From Pelomyxa schiedti (lineage: Eukaryota; Evosea; Pelobiontida; Pelomyxidae), in assembly GCA_020536535.1 (NCBI GenBank), contig JAHLWZ010001064.1, forward strand, positions 1 to 22,833: 22,833 nt of DNA. The letters run 5' to 3'. How positions within the stretch are numbered: the first letter of the stretch is position 1; each line of letters begins with the position of its first letter. The notes beneath the pieces are model-generated. The model worked only from the letters and a program-made list of their open reading frames with translations, ran no database searches and was not told the DNA's origin. Below, one piece after another: positions 1 to 12,591 of this stretch. The translations under genes were made by a program, and so were the position numbers.

Positions 1-460
1 TCCTTTTTCTTCCAGCACTCACACAACGCAGTCTGAGCAATGTATCAATGCGTGCTATTCATCCTGACATAAGCCAAGAGTTCTCGGTTTCAAAGAACAA
101 CAACAAAAAAAACAGTGGCTGAGCCCTTTTATCCATCCCGCTCTAACGGTTAGAAACAAGCAAGATGAATAATGTTTTTCTATTGACTTTGGCCACAATT
201 AAACAATTTTGGTTCGGCTTAAGAGCGCGCGACTTTTCTCGTGCGGTGTTCTGCGGCTAACGTCGTTCGGTGACGCCGTCGTGGATTTCGCTGCTGTCTC
301 GGCGCGATCCTTGATGTCGGTGCCGACGTGATCAATCTGTGGATTCCATTCCGCGCATTAGCTTCGCGGCCATCATGTTGATCATCTAAAGTTCTATTTC
401 TATCCATACCGCTAACAGCCCTATTCAAAGGCTGCTTATCTGGGGGGGCATCTGGATCAA
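1..460. other. Left edge, no confident gene
   Basis: I see no gene I can defend here. The only coding-like stretch is on the minus strand, 336 down to a TAA at 199-201. It follows a CCACAG acceptor-like site, is open for 45 codons and has mostly G or C in third position, so it could be a terminal exon. I could not find an upstream exon in a compatible phase. The stretch from about 60 to 200 is A/T-rich and looks non-coding. Confidence 0.3.
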
Positions 461-560
461 AGGGCGGCTGTTTTTTGGCCTGTCAAAATTCCTGTAAAAA
501 CAGCCGCCCCTTTTTTTGGGCGGCTGTCCTATTAAAACCATGTGCAAAACAGCCACCCCA
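461..560. repeat. Nested inverted repeat (GGGCGGCTGT / ACAGCCGCCC units)
   Basis: A 14-base arm at 462-475 is perfectly complementary to 496-509, with a 20-base spacer. The same 10-base unit recurs in direct orientation at 518-527 and in inverted orientation, with one mismatch, at 549-558. Four alternating copies within 100 bp give two adjacent hairpins. No ORF or target-site duplication is evident, so this could be the end of a small non-autonomous element or a transcribed hairpin. The sequence does not decide between these. Confidence 0.6.
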
Positions 561-806
561 CATGGGCATGAAAGGGAAATGTGTCCCCTTGTGGGTGGAA
601 CTATCAAAACAGCACAGGAGCGTGATTAATCGGGTGTTTGTTCTGGCTGGAAAGTCACGGTTACAAACAACAGTGTAGTACAACAATAGGGGGAAGTAAA
701 ACGGGGCAGCAACAACAACAGTACTCTGCCTCAGTCTTCAGCAACAGATTTTTCCAGTCTCCGTTTTTTCGTTTTAAAACGATCAGAAAAGGCTGTAGGT
801 GTCGGT

Positions 807-1688
807 GTGGGTGTCGGCACCCACGTATGTGTAGGCGTCGAGCGGCGGTGTTGGGAACAACAGCAGCAACAGACAAGCGAAGGGGTGAAGGTTTACCCAA
901 CAGCGCCGGCGCCCACGCCATCAGCTGTGCCACTGAGGCCTACAACGTTGGGTGGCACAATCAAAAAATATGCCTTGGGAGATTGCTTGGTGAGTGGTGT
1001 TTTGAATGAGGCATTCCAAGTTTGACTGGGGTGGTGTTGCTGTAGGTGAAGTGGAATGCAAAGGTTGTTGGAATTGATGTTTGGGTTTGATGATGGGTAT
1101 TTCCTTTTGGAGCATTTTCAAATTGAGTTGTGAAGCCATTGGCATCCAACAAATTGCAACTCTCCCCCGCACCGGACGTAGACAACAGCACGTTGGACAT
1201 CCTGGACACCGAGCATCGACTGTTGAACAAACGAGCTGCTCCTCCCACCCCGACGCCTGCTCCCATAATCCCTGCCGAGCCGCCACCAGCACCCACGCCC
1301 CCACGACGGCGACGTTGTTGCCGTGGCTGCCGTCGTAGGCATTTGGTGCTGTCGCTGTCGCTACAAAAAAAATTCCTGTTCAAGTCCAATCAGCAAGGAG
1401 AGTGGGTGGCTTCTCTCCAAAGGAACTACCAGAGCGGAACATTCTGAGAGACAACCAGTCCATTTATCTTGGGAACTTCCCAAGTTGCCGAAAAAAATTG
1501 GGATCTTGGTTGTATAAGGACAGAGTGGAGATGAAAAACAACGCACCGTGCGGAAGGACGGGGCTGATGCCAGAGCCCAGCAGAAGCAATCACGCTTGGT
1601 AGCGGTTCGAGGTCGACTGTACATTGGCAGGGGGGACATGGTGCCGGTGCCGGAGTGCGTGGGTTTCAGCAGCCACCAACCTGACTGA
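807..1688 (+). other. Possible spliced gene for a Pro/Thr-rich single-pass membrane protein (model unresolved)
   Basis: Several adjacent plus-strand segments look coding but lie in different frames. One ends at 989 before a good GTGAGT donor. A second begins after a possible acceptor at 1135 and runs to about 1300, reading as an acidic then Pro/Ala/Thr-rich stretch. A third, from about 1314, gives a hydrophobic run (VVAVAAVVGIWCC) followed by basic residues, like a membrane helix with a Cys/Arg stop-transfer signal. It is open to the TAA at 1515-1517 and continues in the same frame from 1518 to a TGA at 1686-1688. No GT-AG pair I found joins the second and third segments, so this may be a decayed gene, a missed intron or a sequence error. 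The minus strand is also open over part of the region. I do not recognise a family. Confidence 0.3.
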
Positions 1689-1699
1689 TCAGCCGGTGT

Positions 1700-2450
1700 C
1701 GTCCACATCTGATTAGCCGGCGGCCTCGGGTGCGGGGACGCCCGCGAGCCCCCTACACCTTCTCAGTCTCACGCCTGGCGCGTGGGGCGTTGAGGGAGGC
1801 GGGGGCGGCACGGCAGGCCCGCGTGGGTCTGGGGTGCTGGGGTCGTGGTAGGGGCGTGTGGGCGCGGGGGCGTGCGGGGGGAGGGGCGGCCCGTTGGGGG
1901 ACTGGCGCTGCTGACGCGGCGCTACACCCCCTCGGGGCTGCGCCGCCCCCTCCCTCCTCCTCGTCCTGCTCCCTCTCTGCTCCGACTCTGGCTCCTCTCT
2001 CCTCTCGTTCTTGTCGTGGCTCGACCGCTTTTCTAAGTGCTCGGTGCGGATGCCCCACAGGATGTCTCAAAGTTGTGTAATAATCGGGAGCTGTCCTGGT
2101 TTCCCCGCGCACCCCAACAAGCCCGTGCGATTCCCTCCCCTTTTCTGCCCTCCGCCCTCCTTTGGCCCAGCAGCATGCAAGCTGTTTGAAGCGTCCTCGC
2201 CGTCATCTCCCTGGGGGCGTCGGCCTCAGTGTCGGACTCTGTCGTGTCTGGGGCACTCGGGGAAGTTGGGCCCCTCGCCTCGTTGTTTGCTGTCTCTTGC
2301 TCCCCTCAGCCGGGCCTTGCGGCCCGGAGGTTGGGCTGCTTGGGGCACGCGGCTCGTGGCTTGGGGGCCCTCCGCCCTGGCTTCCCCTTCACCCACAGCC
2401 CGTTCTCGCCCTCGCGCTTTTTCACAGGAGTGGAGATGCTGCGCATCATC
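1700..2450. other. GC-rich block with pyrimidine-rich tract, no supported gene
   Basis: Base composition is clearly richer in G and C than the flanks. The block includes a C/T-dominated run at about 1945-2015 and several G-rich runs at about 1800-1890. Stop codons are rare in such sequence, so both strands show long overlapping reading frames. Their translations are low-complexity Arg/Pro/Ala/Ser strings without a recognisable domain, so I do not call a gene. It could be a promoter-associated GC island, a repeat or a foreign segment. Confidence 0.5.
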
Positions 2451-2676
2451 CTCACTTCTAATCAAAAATCAAAACAGAAAAATCCTTCTCTTCCTGTGGT
2501 GATCGTTGGTTTGAACAAAAAGCAGTTGTTACAGAGGGGTCAGATCTCAGCACAGCCATCCTGGCAGACGAGATTATGGGAAGTCTCATCTTTGGCATTT
2601 GTTGACATAAAAAGTGTCACATGCCAAAGCGGTGTGCCAAATATCTTGTCATTCTTAAATTCAACTCCAAGGGATC

Positions 2677-3263
2677 TTGTTGCAAATGCTTCTTCGTAGC
2701 AGATGCGGGCACCGGTGTACGAAGGCCTGCGACCACCACTGTGCTTTGTGTAGGGAGTTTTCACGGCAATTTGGTGGTGACAGCGAGCAAAGTCAGAGGG
2801 ATGATGGTAGTAAAACCTGTTTTTTGTTTTCTGATGAGGGTAACAGGTTTGAATATGCACACTCCATGGGCTCTCAAGAAGGATGGCTCCGCAGCTGTAT
2901 TATCAGTTTCCATAAAGAAAGATGATGGGGTTTTGGATTGTGGGTGTTTTGAAGATTGCAACAGGGCTCAAGTTCGCTTGGAGTGGGCCCACGACGACGT
3001 AAATGAGTATCGCATCTGCTTGAAAGTAAAGACCCCAGAGGAAGACACCCCCGTCAACGTTGCGGTGATGACCTCCCCATTTTTGCCTTTTCCTCAATGT
3101 TCACAAGGTTACTACCAACCTCATCACAAAATCGGGCAGTGCCGTCAAGGTTCAGCACAGCCGCCTCACTTGCAACCCGTTTGGGTGGAAGGGAATCTTT
3201 CACGTCACAAGCCTCCCCAGTTTCCCCGCAGTTATCACCTTCCGCGTTGAACAGGAGGACTAG
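2677..3263 (+). CDS. Unrecognised spliced gene (start uncertain), about 161 aa
   Basis: Three plus-strand exons join with standard-looking introns: up to 2896, 2955-3064 and 3108-3263, ending at TAG. Intron 2897-2954 (58 bp, GTATTA...AAG) is in phase 1 and intron 3065-3107 (43 bp, GTGATG...AAG) in phase 0; both match the sizes in neighbouring genes. The last exon has strong G/C bias at third positions, supporting coding. If ATG 2677 is the start, the product has 161 residues and a Cys/His-rich N-terminal patch (CGHRCTKACDHHCALC) that loosely resembles a zinc-binding knuckle. The start is the weak point: an exon further upstream is possible, and a minus-strand frame (2730 down to 2540) also looks coding-like and overlaps it. 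I do not recognise the family. Confidence 0.42.
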
Positions 3264-3457
3264 AACCCACCACCGTCTTCATCTGCATTTTGGGAATGGA
3301 AAAGATTTGTGCCTTTTTTGAACAACCAAAAATTCCACTGGGGAGAGGAAACGAATCGGTTTTAAATCGTTGGGAATCCCTATACGTACACTGTATAGGA
3401 AAGAACAAAGAACAAAAAAAAAAAAAAGAAAGCTACATAGTCCACCAACAGAGACAA

Positions 3458-5127
3458 ATGAGTTACCGCAGAAAGAGAGGTGGTGTGGTTAGTGATAGTG
3501 ATGGAGAGGATGAGAGGCCAAAGCTGCCAGATACAGATAGCAGGAGAAAGATCCGGAAGATATCACTGGAACGACTGCAAAAAGGAATGTCTGTGAAGGA
3601 GGTGAGAGGAAAAGTTGGGAAGAAGCAGGCAGATACCGTTCTCAAGCACAGTCCGCATCTAGTTGTGCACCCCAAATAATTCCCGCAACTGTGAGTGTAG
3701 TTCCGGCAGAGGGCGATGAGAACGGGCAGTGCGTGTACTACGGGGCAGTGATGTTGTTCAAGAATGTTCTGAAGTTCGCTATGAAACTCGCGATGGCGAC
3801 CGGTAAGATTCTCTCGTACTTTTCTTGGCTTACGGCCGCAGGTAATCTGTACTCGTACGGCCTGCCCTTTGTTGCTGCGGTTGTTTATGCTGACGGCCGC
3901 CGTCTTATTGCCAGTGACCACAACCTTACAATGGGTGTTAGTATAAGAAGCATAAAGGGGAAAGAGTCACTATATGACTTCCACACGATCGCGATGTACG
4001 ATCTCTATGGGAAGGAGCAGTACGGGCACTTTAAGGTAATGGAGTCCCAGTGCGTGTGGTATGATGGCATAGTCTGGGCTTCACAGCAATCGGTTCACGT
4101 TCCAGGTTGTGCAGAACCTCTCCCCCTCAAGGTGTTCATAGTAGGCGATTGGGCCACTCTTTTGTCGCTCGTAAACAACGCACATGCTCCAGGGTACCCA
4201 GGCCCGGAAAGGATATGTATCAAGTGCCAATTCTCTGGAATAGACATGCTTGGCCGTTGGAGGCGCCGGCCTTGGCAGAATTGGCCCTCAGACCTGACCT
4301 GGGATCACGAGGATAAGGCCTTTGGGGTTCAGCCTTCGACTACCCACTACGATATCCAACACGCCGCTGTGGCCATCCTAGTGAACCACTGCCAATATCT
4401 GAGCAATCCCATATTCACACTTCCAATCCGGACAGATAAAATGACAGAAAAGTACATCAGCTGGACGGAGAGGTTCGAGGAAATCTACTGTAGCTACGCA
4501 AGTGGTGGAACAGGTGGAGGCAGACAAACATTCTGGGCATGCGATCTGCCGAGGTTCTTCAGTGCGGGAGTGGCCGAGATAATGAACACCTTCAGTCATC
4601 CATACTACAAGGAGATTGGGATGATGCAAATGGCTTTTCAGATGAAAAATGGGAGGAAGATGAAGATGTCCTTCAAGGAGGCAGTGAGGAGGATTTTTGA
4701 GGCAGACGAGTTCACATACAACTGGCGATGTAAATCCAAAGTTACCGAGAGGGATATCAGGCTGCATACTATGCACCGCGACCGGCTCATTGCGATAATG
4801 AACCACTTTGAGTGGCACATGCCGCAAGTCTTGCACTATTGGCAGAACCACATAGTTGAAGAGGGACTTGCTTGCTCACCGAAGCTCACAAGGCAAGACC
4901 AAGGCGAATCGTCTCACCAGATCAGCAACAGAGTCGTCAAGGGCGTGAAGAAAGACATCGCGGACGGGGAGGCAACGCAACCAGAGTGGGCTGAAACCCA
5001 GCCTCTGAGGCAATATCAGATAAGCGTTGTGAGGGCCTCCCCTCTTTGGGACTCCTCTTTGGACTGGGGTGAGGGGGAGTGCGACGACGCCGAGGAAGCC
5101 GAGGAAGACGAGCACGAACAGGACTAA
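3458..5127 (+). CDS. Two-exon gene for an unrecognised 539-residue protein, possibly transposon-derived
   Basis: Exon 1 (3458-3601, 48 aa) is a basic, acidic-patched N-terminus rich in Arg, Lys, Asp and Ser. Exon 2 (3652-5127, 491 aa) is a long open frame. A 50-bp GTGAGA...CACAG intron (3602-3651, phase 0) joins the two frames cleanly, so the frame change is splicing rather than a break. I do not recognise the protein. It contains VFIVGDWATLLSLVNN followed 15-20 residues later by a CIKC pair. An acidic residue followed by CxxC occurs in several cut-and-paste transposase-like proteins, so a domesticated or relic transposase is one possibility. The C-terminus is a very acidic tail rich in Asp and Glu. 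No membrane segment or signal peptide is evident. ATG 3458 was chosen because it follows an A-rich leader; an in-frame ATG at 3290 gives a low-complexity extension. Confidence 0.6.
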
Positions 5128-5512
5128 TGAACTCATCCCCTCACCACCAAAGACACCCTCACCCTGCCCATCTAACTTGTGGTGGGAGTTTTTTTATTTA
5201 TTATGCAAGAACCCTAAGAGTGTACAGAATTGATGGGCTGTGAGGTTACTGAGAGGTGTCCCAATAGGGGAGATTGCAGTACAACGTGTGGGTCCGTGAC
5301 AGTGTACGAATGTGAGTACATACCAAGCCAAACATGGAGCAATCCTCAGTACAGTGCACTGTGTACTCCACGATTTCTTCTTTAGACCTGCTCAATTCGT
5401 ATTTTTTGTGGTTCTGTGTCATGGTGTTTTCGTGTGGGTCGTTCGACAATTTTCACTGGACCACACAGACTTTTTCTTGATTTGAAATGAAAACCCACTT
5501 TGTTGGGAGTTC
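5128..5512. other. Intergenic region between two convergent genes
   Basis: These 385 bp separate the stop codons of two convergent genes and should hold both 3' untranslated regions. A T-rich stretch lies near 5190-5205. A perfect 12-bp palindrome (ACAGTGCACTGT, 5351-5362) is flanked by GTAC on each side at slightly unequal distance. I see no open frame with coding character and no RNA gene. Confidence 0.5.
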
Positions 5513-7291
5513 TTAGAACCCTATTTTGAAGTACTTGAGAGGGTCGGTGATACGGCCTTCGATGGCTGATGCAGCGAGAGTGGCGGGAGAGCACAGGAAA
5601 ATCTGGCCAGTGGGTGATCCCATTCGACCCTTGAAGTTCCGGTTGGCTGTGGACAGGCACCTCTCTCCAGGGGCAAGGCATCCCTATGGGATTTCTTAGT
5701 TAGGAGTCGAGGGAGGTTTTGGGAAGCGTGGGTACTTGATGTGCGCCGAGGCAGGGACCGCATCCAGTGGGTAGCAATATTCCGCCGGCTTCGATTAGAG
5801 TTGTCAGGGTGCCGTCAGCCATGGCCTTGAGCATCTCAGTGCGGCTGGCAGCTCCAATAACGAGTCGGCTTGTTGGAGCAACATGGTGACCACGCAAAAT
5901 GTCGGCGGCCATACGAAGGTCGGAGTACCTGAAATAAAAAAAAAGGGGGGGGAGTTGAGTCAATGTATCTCCTTTGTGAGGTTAAATTACCTTCCATTGG
6001 TGCAAGTGCCAAGGAAGAATTGGTCAATTGGGGTACCCTCAAGTGCGGTCGCAGGTACAACATTGTCCACTTCATGGGGTTTAGCAACAACTGGAACAAG
6101 TGCCCCCATGTCAATAACTACCTCCTGTTATTGGTGAGAAAAGTGAAAAATGGGAGGAAAAAAGGGTAAACCTTGGAGTAAACAGCATCAGGATCAGACC
6201 ACTCAAAGTTAATGGTGGAGATATCAACTCCAGCGTTTTTAAGGTAGGCGAGGCAGATGTCGTCACAGGGGAAAACAGCGGCTGCGTAATTATTAGAGAA
6301 AGTCTTAGGCGAAGTCTACCTTTGGCATCCATCTCAACACCCATATTGCAAATTGTTATTCTTTGATCCATTGTGAGGTTCTAGAGGTCACGTGAATAAA
6401 ATGATGTTGGATCTGATATGTTACCTGAATGTCACCATGGAATTCCATACAAGAGTACGCGGCACCAGACACACTTATTGTCTTGGCAATTGTGAGGACT
6501 AAGTCTTTGGCAGTTACACCAGGGCGAAGAGCTCCAGTGAGAACTATTTTGATTGAGGGTGGTACACGGAGCCACAACTCTCCTGTGAGAAGAAGAGATG
6601 CTGCCTCGGTGCGGTCAACACCTGAGAGTACGCTTTGAGGTGATGACCACATCACATATCAACCACACCTGTAGCAAAGCACCCAACAGCGCCGTAAGTG
6701 CATGTATGTGAATCACTTCCAACAACAATTCCCATCGGAGGGGCAAGTCCATGCTCAACGACAACCTTTCATGTATGAGGTTGAGCCTTCATTAGCATTT
6801 AAATGTGTCTCACCTGATGGCAGACACCAGCACCAGCGTCAAAGAAATGTTTAACTCCAAACTTTCTGACAAAATTACGGACATCTTGGTGTCCCTTGGC
6901 AATTTTTTCATCCTGTTAGTAATTTAGTCTTATTCATACTCTAGTTTATTTTAATCTTATAAAATAAAACTCACTGAGGCAGGGATAACATGATCAAGAA
7001 CAATAATGGGCAGTTCGGGGTTAACAAGACCGAACTCGTCAAGCTCTTTGGAAATCTGTGCATATCAACCACACCAGAATGTCAAAAACGGGGGGAAAAA
7101 AAAAGAGAACAAAATGCCGTTAGAATTGCGTCACAGAGAACTGAGAAACACACCTTCCCAATAATAGCGGAAGTGTTATCGTGAGTAAGAAGATGGTCGG
7201 GGGACAAAGTTACGATCTGGCCCACTTCCAACGTCGCTGTCGCATTTCCTGCCTTGCGTGCAAGTACTTTCTGAGCAAACGATCTCCCCAT
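5513..7291 (-). CDS. LeuC/homoaconitase-type large subunit, archaeal style, ten exons
   Basis: The product belongs to the aconitase superfamily, large-subunit branch: with a separate small subunit, such proteins isomerise 2- to 3-isopropylmalate (leucine synthesis) or homocitrate (lysine synthesis). Exons on the minus strand: 7291-7154, 7055-6975, 6912-6814, 6765-6669, 6621-6425, 6380-6320, 6281-6172, 6124-5991, 5928-5736, 5683-5513. Together they encode 426 residues, the normal length for the stand-alone subunit. The [4Fe-4S] ligands are present: Cys302 (GTCTNGR), Cys362 and Cys365 (CGPCLG), with the 60-residue and 3-residue spacing usual for Leu[13 protein letters not shown] (from residue 123) and NRNFKGRMG near the end are also family signatures. 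There is no fused swivel domain, unlike fungal Leu1. Start [15 protein letters not shown] matches the family N-terminus; an in-frame upstream Met would add an unlike 27-residue leader. The small subunit is not in the window, so the substrate cannot be assigned. Confidence 0.92.
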
Positions 7292-9282
<1,991 letters not shown>

Positions 9283-9496
9283 ACACCCCCCAATCCCCCC
9301 ATCTTCAAGTACAAGAATAAGAATAAGACCCAAATTAAACCGAGTCCCTTTTTGCAAGTTTGAATCTTCTTCATCTCACCCCCAGTCCCTGGACCAGTCC
9401 AATTCGTTTTGTGCTGTGACCTTCGCTGAATTTCCCTTGATGAAATTTCAGTCGAGAAGATGCAAGGAACGAACAATCAACCAAAAGAGGGAGTAG
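9283..9496. other. Short spacer: enolase 3' end and cyclase AC1 leader
   Basis: 214 bp between the enolase stop and the AC1 start on the same strand. The first part has A-rich stretches (AAGAATAAGAATAAGACC at about 9312-9329) that could be part of an enolase 3' processing signal. Nothing else is recognisable. Confidence 0.4.
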
Positions 9497-12454
9497 ATGA
9501 AGAGTAACATGGAGGAGGACCAGGGCCCCAGCGTCACGCTGTCGTCATTGCCACCCACGCCGCCCCATAATTCTGTTCAAATCGCAGCTGCCACCACTAC
9601 CACAACCACTACCCCGAGGAAGTCGTCAGTGTGCTCGGCCTCTTCCGGCAGCGACTTTTCCCTGAGCTCCCATAACTCGTATTCGGTGTCGTCGTCGGAT
9701 GACGAGGGGGGCGAGCCCGGCGTATCGAGGCGAAGGAGCCGCAAAAAAAAACCTGCGTCGCCGCGCCCGCTGGTTGCAAAAATAGCACTCTCAATCTCGT
9801 TCATTGTTCTGGTTGTTTCAGTTGTATCTGCCCTTGGGCCTTCTGTGGCAGCCTGGGGCCTATCTGGACAGGGCCTGAGGACTCTGCAGACTCAAGCGAT
9901 GGTAGATTCCATATCTGCCAGGTGCATCAACATCAAAACGTCGCTGCAGACGAATCTCAACAGCATGGAGATGCAGATGCTCGGAGCTGCCAACTTCGCA
10001 AACTCTGTTATCGCTTCAATTGTTCAGAAGGAAGCTACCGGCGGGAATTCCTCGGACTACTACACTTCGGCTCTAACTCTTGACATGCTGATGAGAGGGA
10101 CAAAGACTTGCAGGCCTTTGCTGTCTGTTTATGCGGGATTCGTGGAAGTTCTGGCTGTTTTCCTTGACATTGGGATGTTCGCATTTGCACCAAAAAGCGT
10201 GGTGGGTTCTGTTCTGGCCCTGCAATATGGGTATTATATGTACACTCTTCCCTTTAGTAAATTCATGACCTAAAAGATATGATGAAGCGTCATACAACTG
10301 CACATTATATCAGTATGACATTGCCAGTTACGAACCCAAATGGGATGCCGTCTTACCACTTCGTCTTGCCCCATTCCGTCGGTTCGCCACTATATCCAAT
10401 GAATCGTTGGCATCGCTTTCACGCAGCTCACTGGCCTGGGGAGATGTGCAAGTCCCAAGAAACACTAGGAACCAAATCGCAGCTCTCTTTGCTGGTCTGT
10501 GGCTGCCCGGATCAGCAACAGTTTCTGGACTGTATTCCGCCTCTATCAACGCAGCAGACTTTCTCTCAGTTTTTGGAGAGAATCCTCCAGAAGGGATTAT
10601 CTGCACCTTTATTCAATATCCTAGCGGACAGATCCTGAGTAGTACTTGTGAGGCAGCCACATACGTGGTAGATACCACTATGGTCACTGTGAGCACAAGT
10701 AACTCTACCATTTGGGAAGTAAGGGATTCCTCGTCTCTACTACTCAGTGCCCTCGCTGAAAGCAACAGTGATGTAGTTATATATCACAGACGCAATTATT
10801 CCGTTGGGTTTCTGCACATCCAGTCCAATAACGGTTTCAAGGCCATAACAACTGTTATTGCAGGTAATGAAAAGTAAGCTTACTTGAAATTATAATACTT
10901 TTATCTGCTTGGTTCTTACTTCCCTCTCCTTCTAGAATCACAATACTTCCGCCATTATTACAACGGCGTTCAGGGTGTAACTAAAAAGATGATTACGGCG
11001 AGCATAATCATTGCTGCTATTCTTGCTGGAACGCTTTCAGTATGCACACTTGCAGGACAGCTTCGGGTTATCAAAAGGATAAAACAAATCAGTGAGACAA
11101 ATATTACTGGAGACGCCCAATCTGCAAGTTTGCGCCCTTTTACCGCTGGGAGTGCAGTGGAACGTGGCAGTGTTGCAACACCTGCTCAAAATGTTTCGCC
11201 GACATCAACGCCTTCCAAGTGGCCTCTCATTGGAGTACTTCACAAGGTGAACATATTTAGTTACTTGACCGAGATTCAGTTAATCCTTGAAAAATTGGAG
11301 TGGCTCGAAGGGAAGGTTCAAATTGTCGCCGCATTTGTTCCTGTGATTTCGAAGCTTGTGTGCAAGCAGCAATACTCTGACCTGGCAATATTAGAATCAT
11401 CACTGGCCAGGAGAATGGGTTCATATCTCTTCTGTGACATTGAGAGTGAATTTCCCTACTTCCTTTTCCTGCACTGACAGCCCTCAGATTTCACACAACT
11501 CTGTGAATCGGTTTCGCCAAACACTGCCGCAGGCCTCCTAGAACTCTTTTATGACACTGTGGAAAAGGCTGCCAAAACTCAGAAATATAATTTACTTGTG
11601 AAGAGATTGGGTGATGGCGTTTTCCTGTCATGGGGCTTCCAGTTAGAGGTAAATCTCCCAGCCCTTCCCTTTTCTGTCTAACTGGCTCTTTTTTTTATGA
11701 AAAGCTCGAAAAGAGGAAATCAAGCAGCACACCACTACCGGCCCTGGCATACGCTGCCGCGCTCAGAATAGCTGAGTCCGTTATTGAACTTTCTGAAAGA
11801 ACCAAGGCACTGATAGGAACAGAGGCGCCAGATTGGGAGTGCACACTCCGAGTCGGTATCACCACGGGACCGGCACTCCACGGCCTTCTCAAAACAGACA
11901 CCCTCATCAACCCTGACGTTGTCGGCGCTGCGGTATTTTGTCCTCACACCGTTACGCTCACTCCCTAACTAATCATCAAGGTGAACCTTGCTGCAAGGTG
12001 TCAGTCTGTGGGCAAGATTGCGGAAGTGAAAGAGCTCTCCCTGCAGCAGCTTTCTTGTGACCCCACAGGGCCGGACCGAGTACTCTGTACTATCACAAGC
12101 GATATGGCCACTCACCAAGCCAACTCCAACCTCGCCGAACAATACCTCAACAGTCCTCCTTCCCGGCCGGCAACAACACAAACACAACAGAATTCCACAG
12201 CAGAACCGGCACCTTCCGGAACCAATTCCACGAACACAAACACAGACCCCCGGCCACCACCCACTCCATCCAACAGCCTCCATTATGCTGCCAAAGTGGC
12301 CAGCAAGAGCGTGAAGGCCTACCCGAGATACCTCGTGGAAGACATTCCACTGCAGGGAATAGGCAAGACAAACCTCAGTGTCACCTTTGTGACCAGAAGT
12401 CAGGCCATGCATCATCAACTAGAACACTCAAGACCAACAACATCAACCAATTAA
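9497..12454 (+). CDS. AC1: receptor-type class III adenylate cyclase, six exons
   Basis: Predicted plasma-membrane enzyme making cAMP from ATP. Exons 9497-10230, 10277-10863, 10936-11445, 11488-11648, 11705-11932, 11981-12454 give 897 residues. Order: Ser/Thr-rich cytosolic tail with RRRSRKKK before membrane segment 1 (about 95-117), ectodomain (about 118-458), membrane segment 2 (about 459-482), linker ending AFVPVISKLVC, then the cyclase domain. Metal-binding Asp608 and Asp653, purine-selecting Lys649 and Asp735, and transition-state Asn742 and Arg746 are all present. Lys/Asp favours ATP over GTP. The first metal motif (CDIENFT) and the GAA-VN motif are each split by an intron. It is the most divergent of the four paralogs, lies tail-to-tail with AC2, and has an Asn/Thr/Pro-rich insert late in the cyclase domain. 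A second in-frame ATG lies at 9509. ATP specificity is inference from two residues. Confidence 0.9.
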
Positions 12455-12591
12455 TGGACCACGTCCAGCTGTAATTATCTTACCACTATCACTTGTAGAG
12501 AGCCAACAGTACAATGTTAATTTTTTTACATACATATTCTACAAAACAACTAAAATAAGTATCTTTTTACACATTGTATACAAATGTATCC
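12455..12591. terminator. Convergent 3' region between AC1 and AC2
   Basis: 137 bp, A/T-rich on both strands, separate the two stop codons. TTTTTTTAC and AATGTTAA-like runs are present but no canonical AATAAA on either strand near the stops. Transcript ends of both genes must fall here or overlap. Assignment as 3' processing region is by position only. Confidence 0.4.
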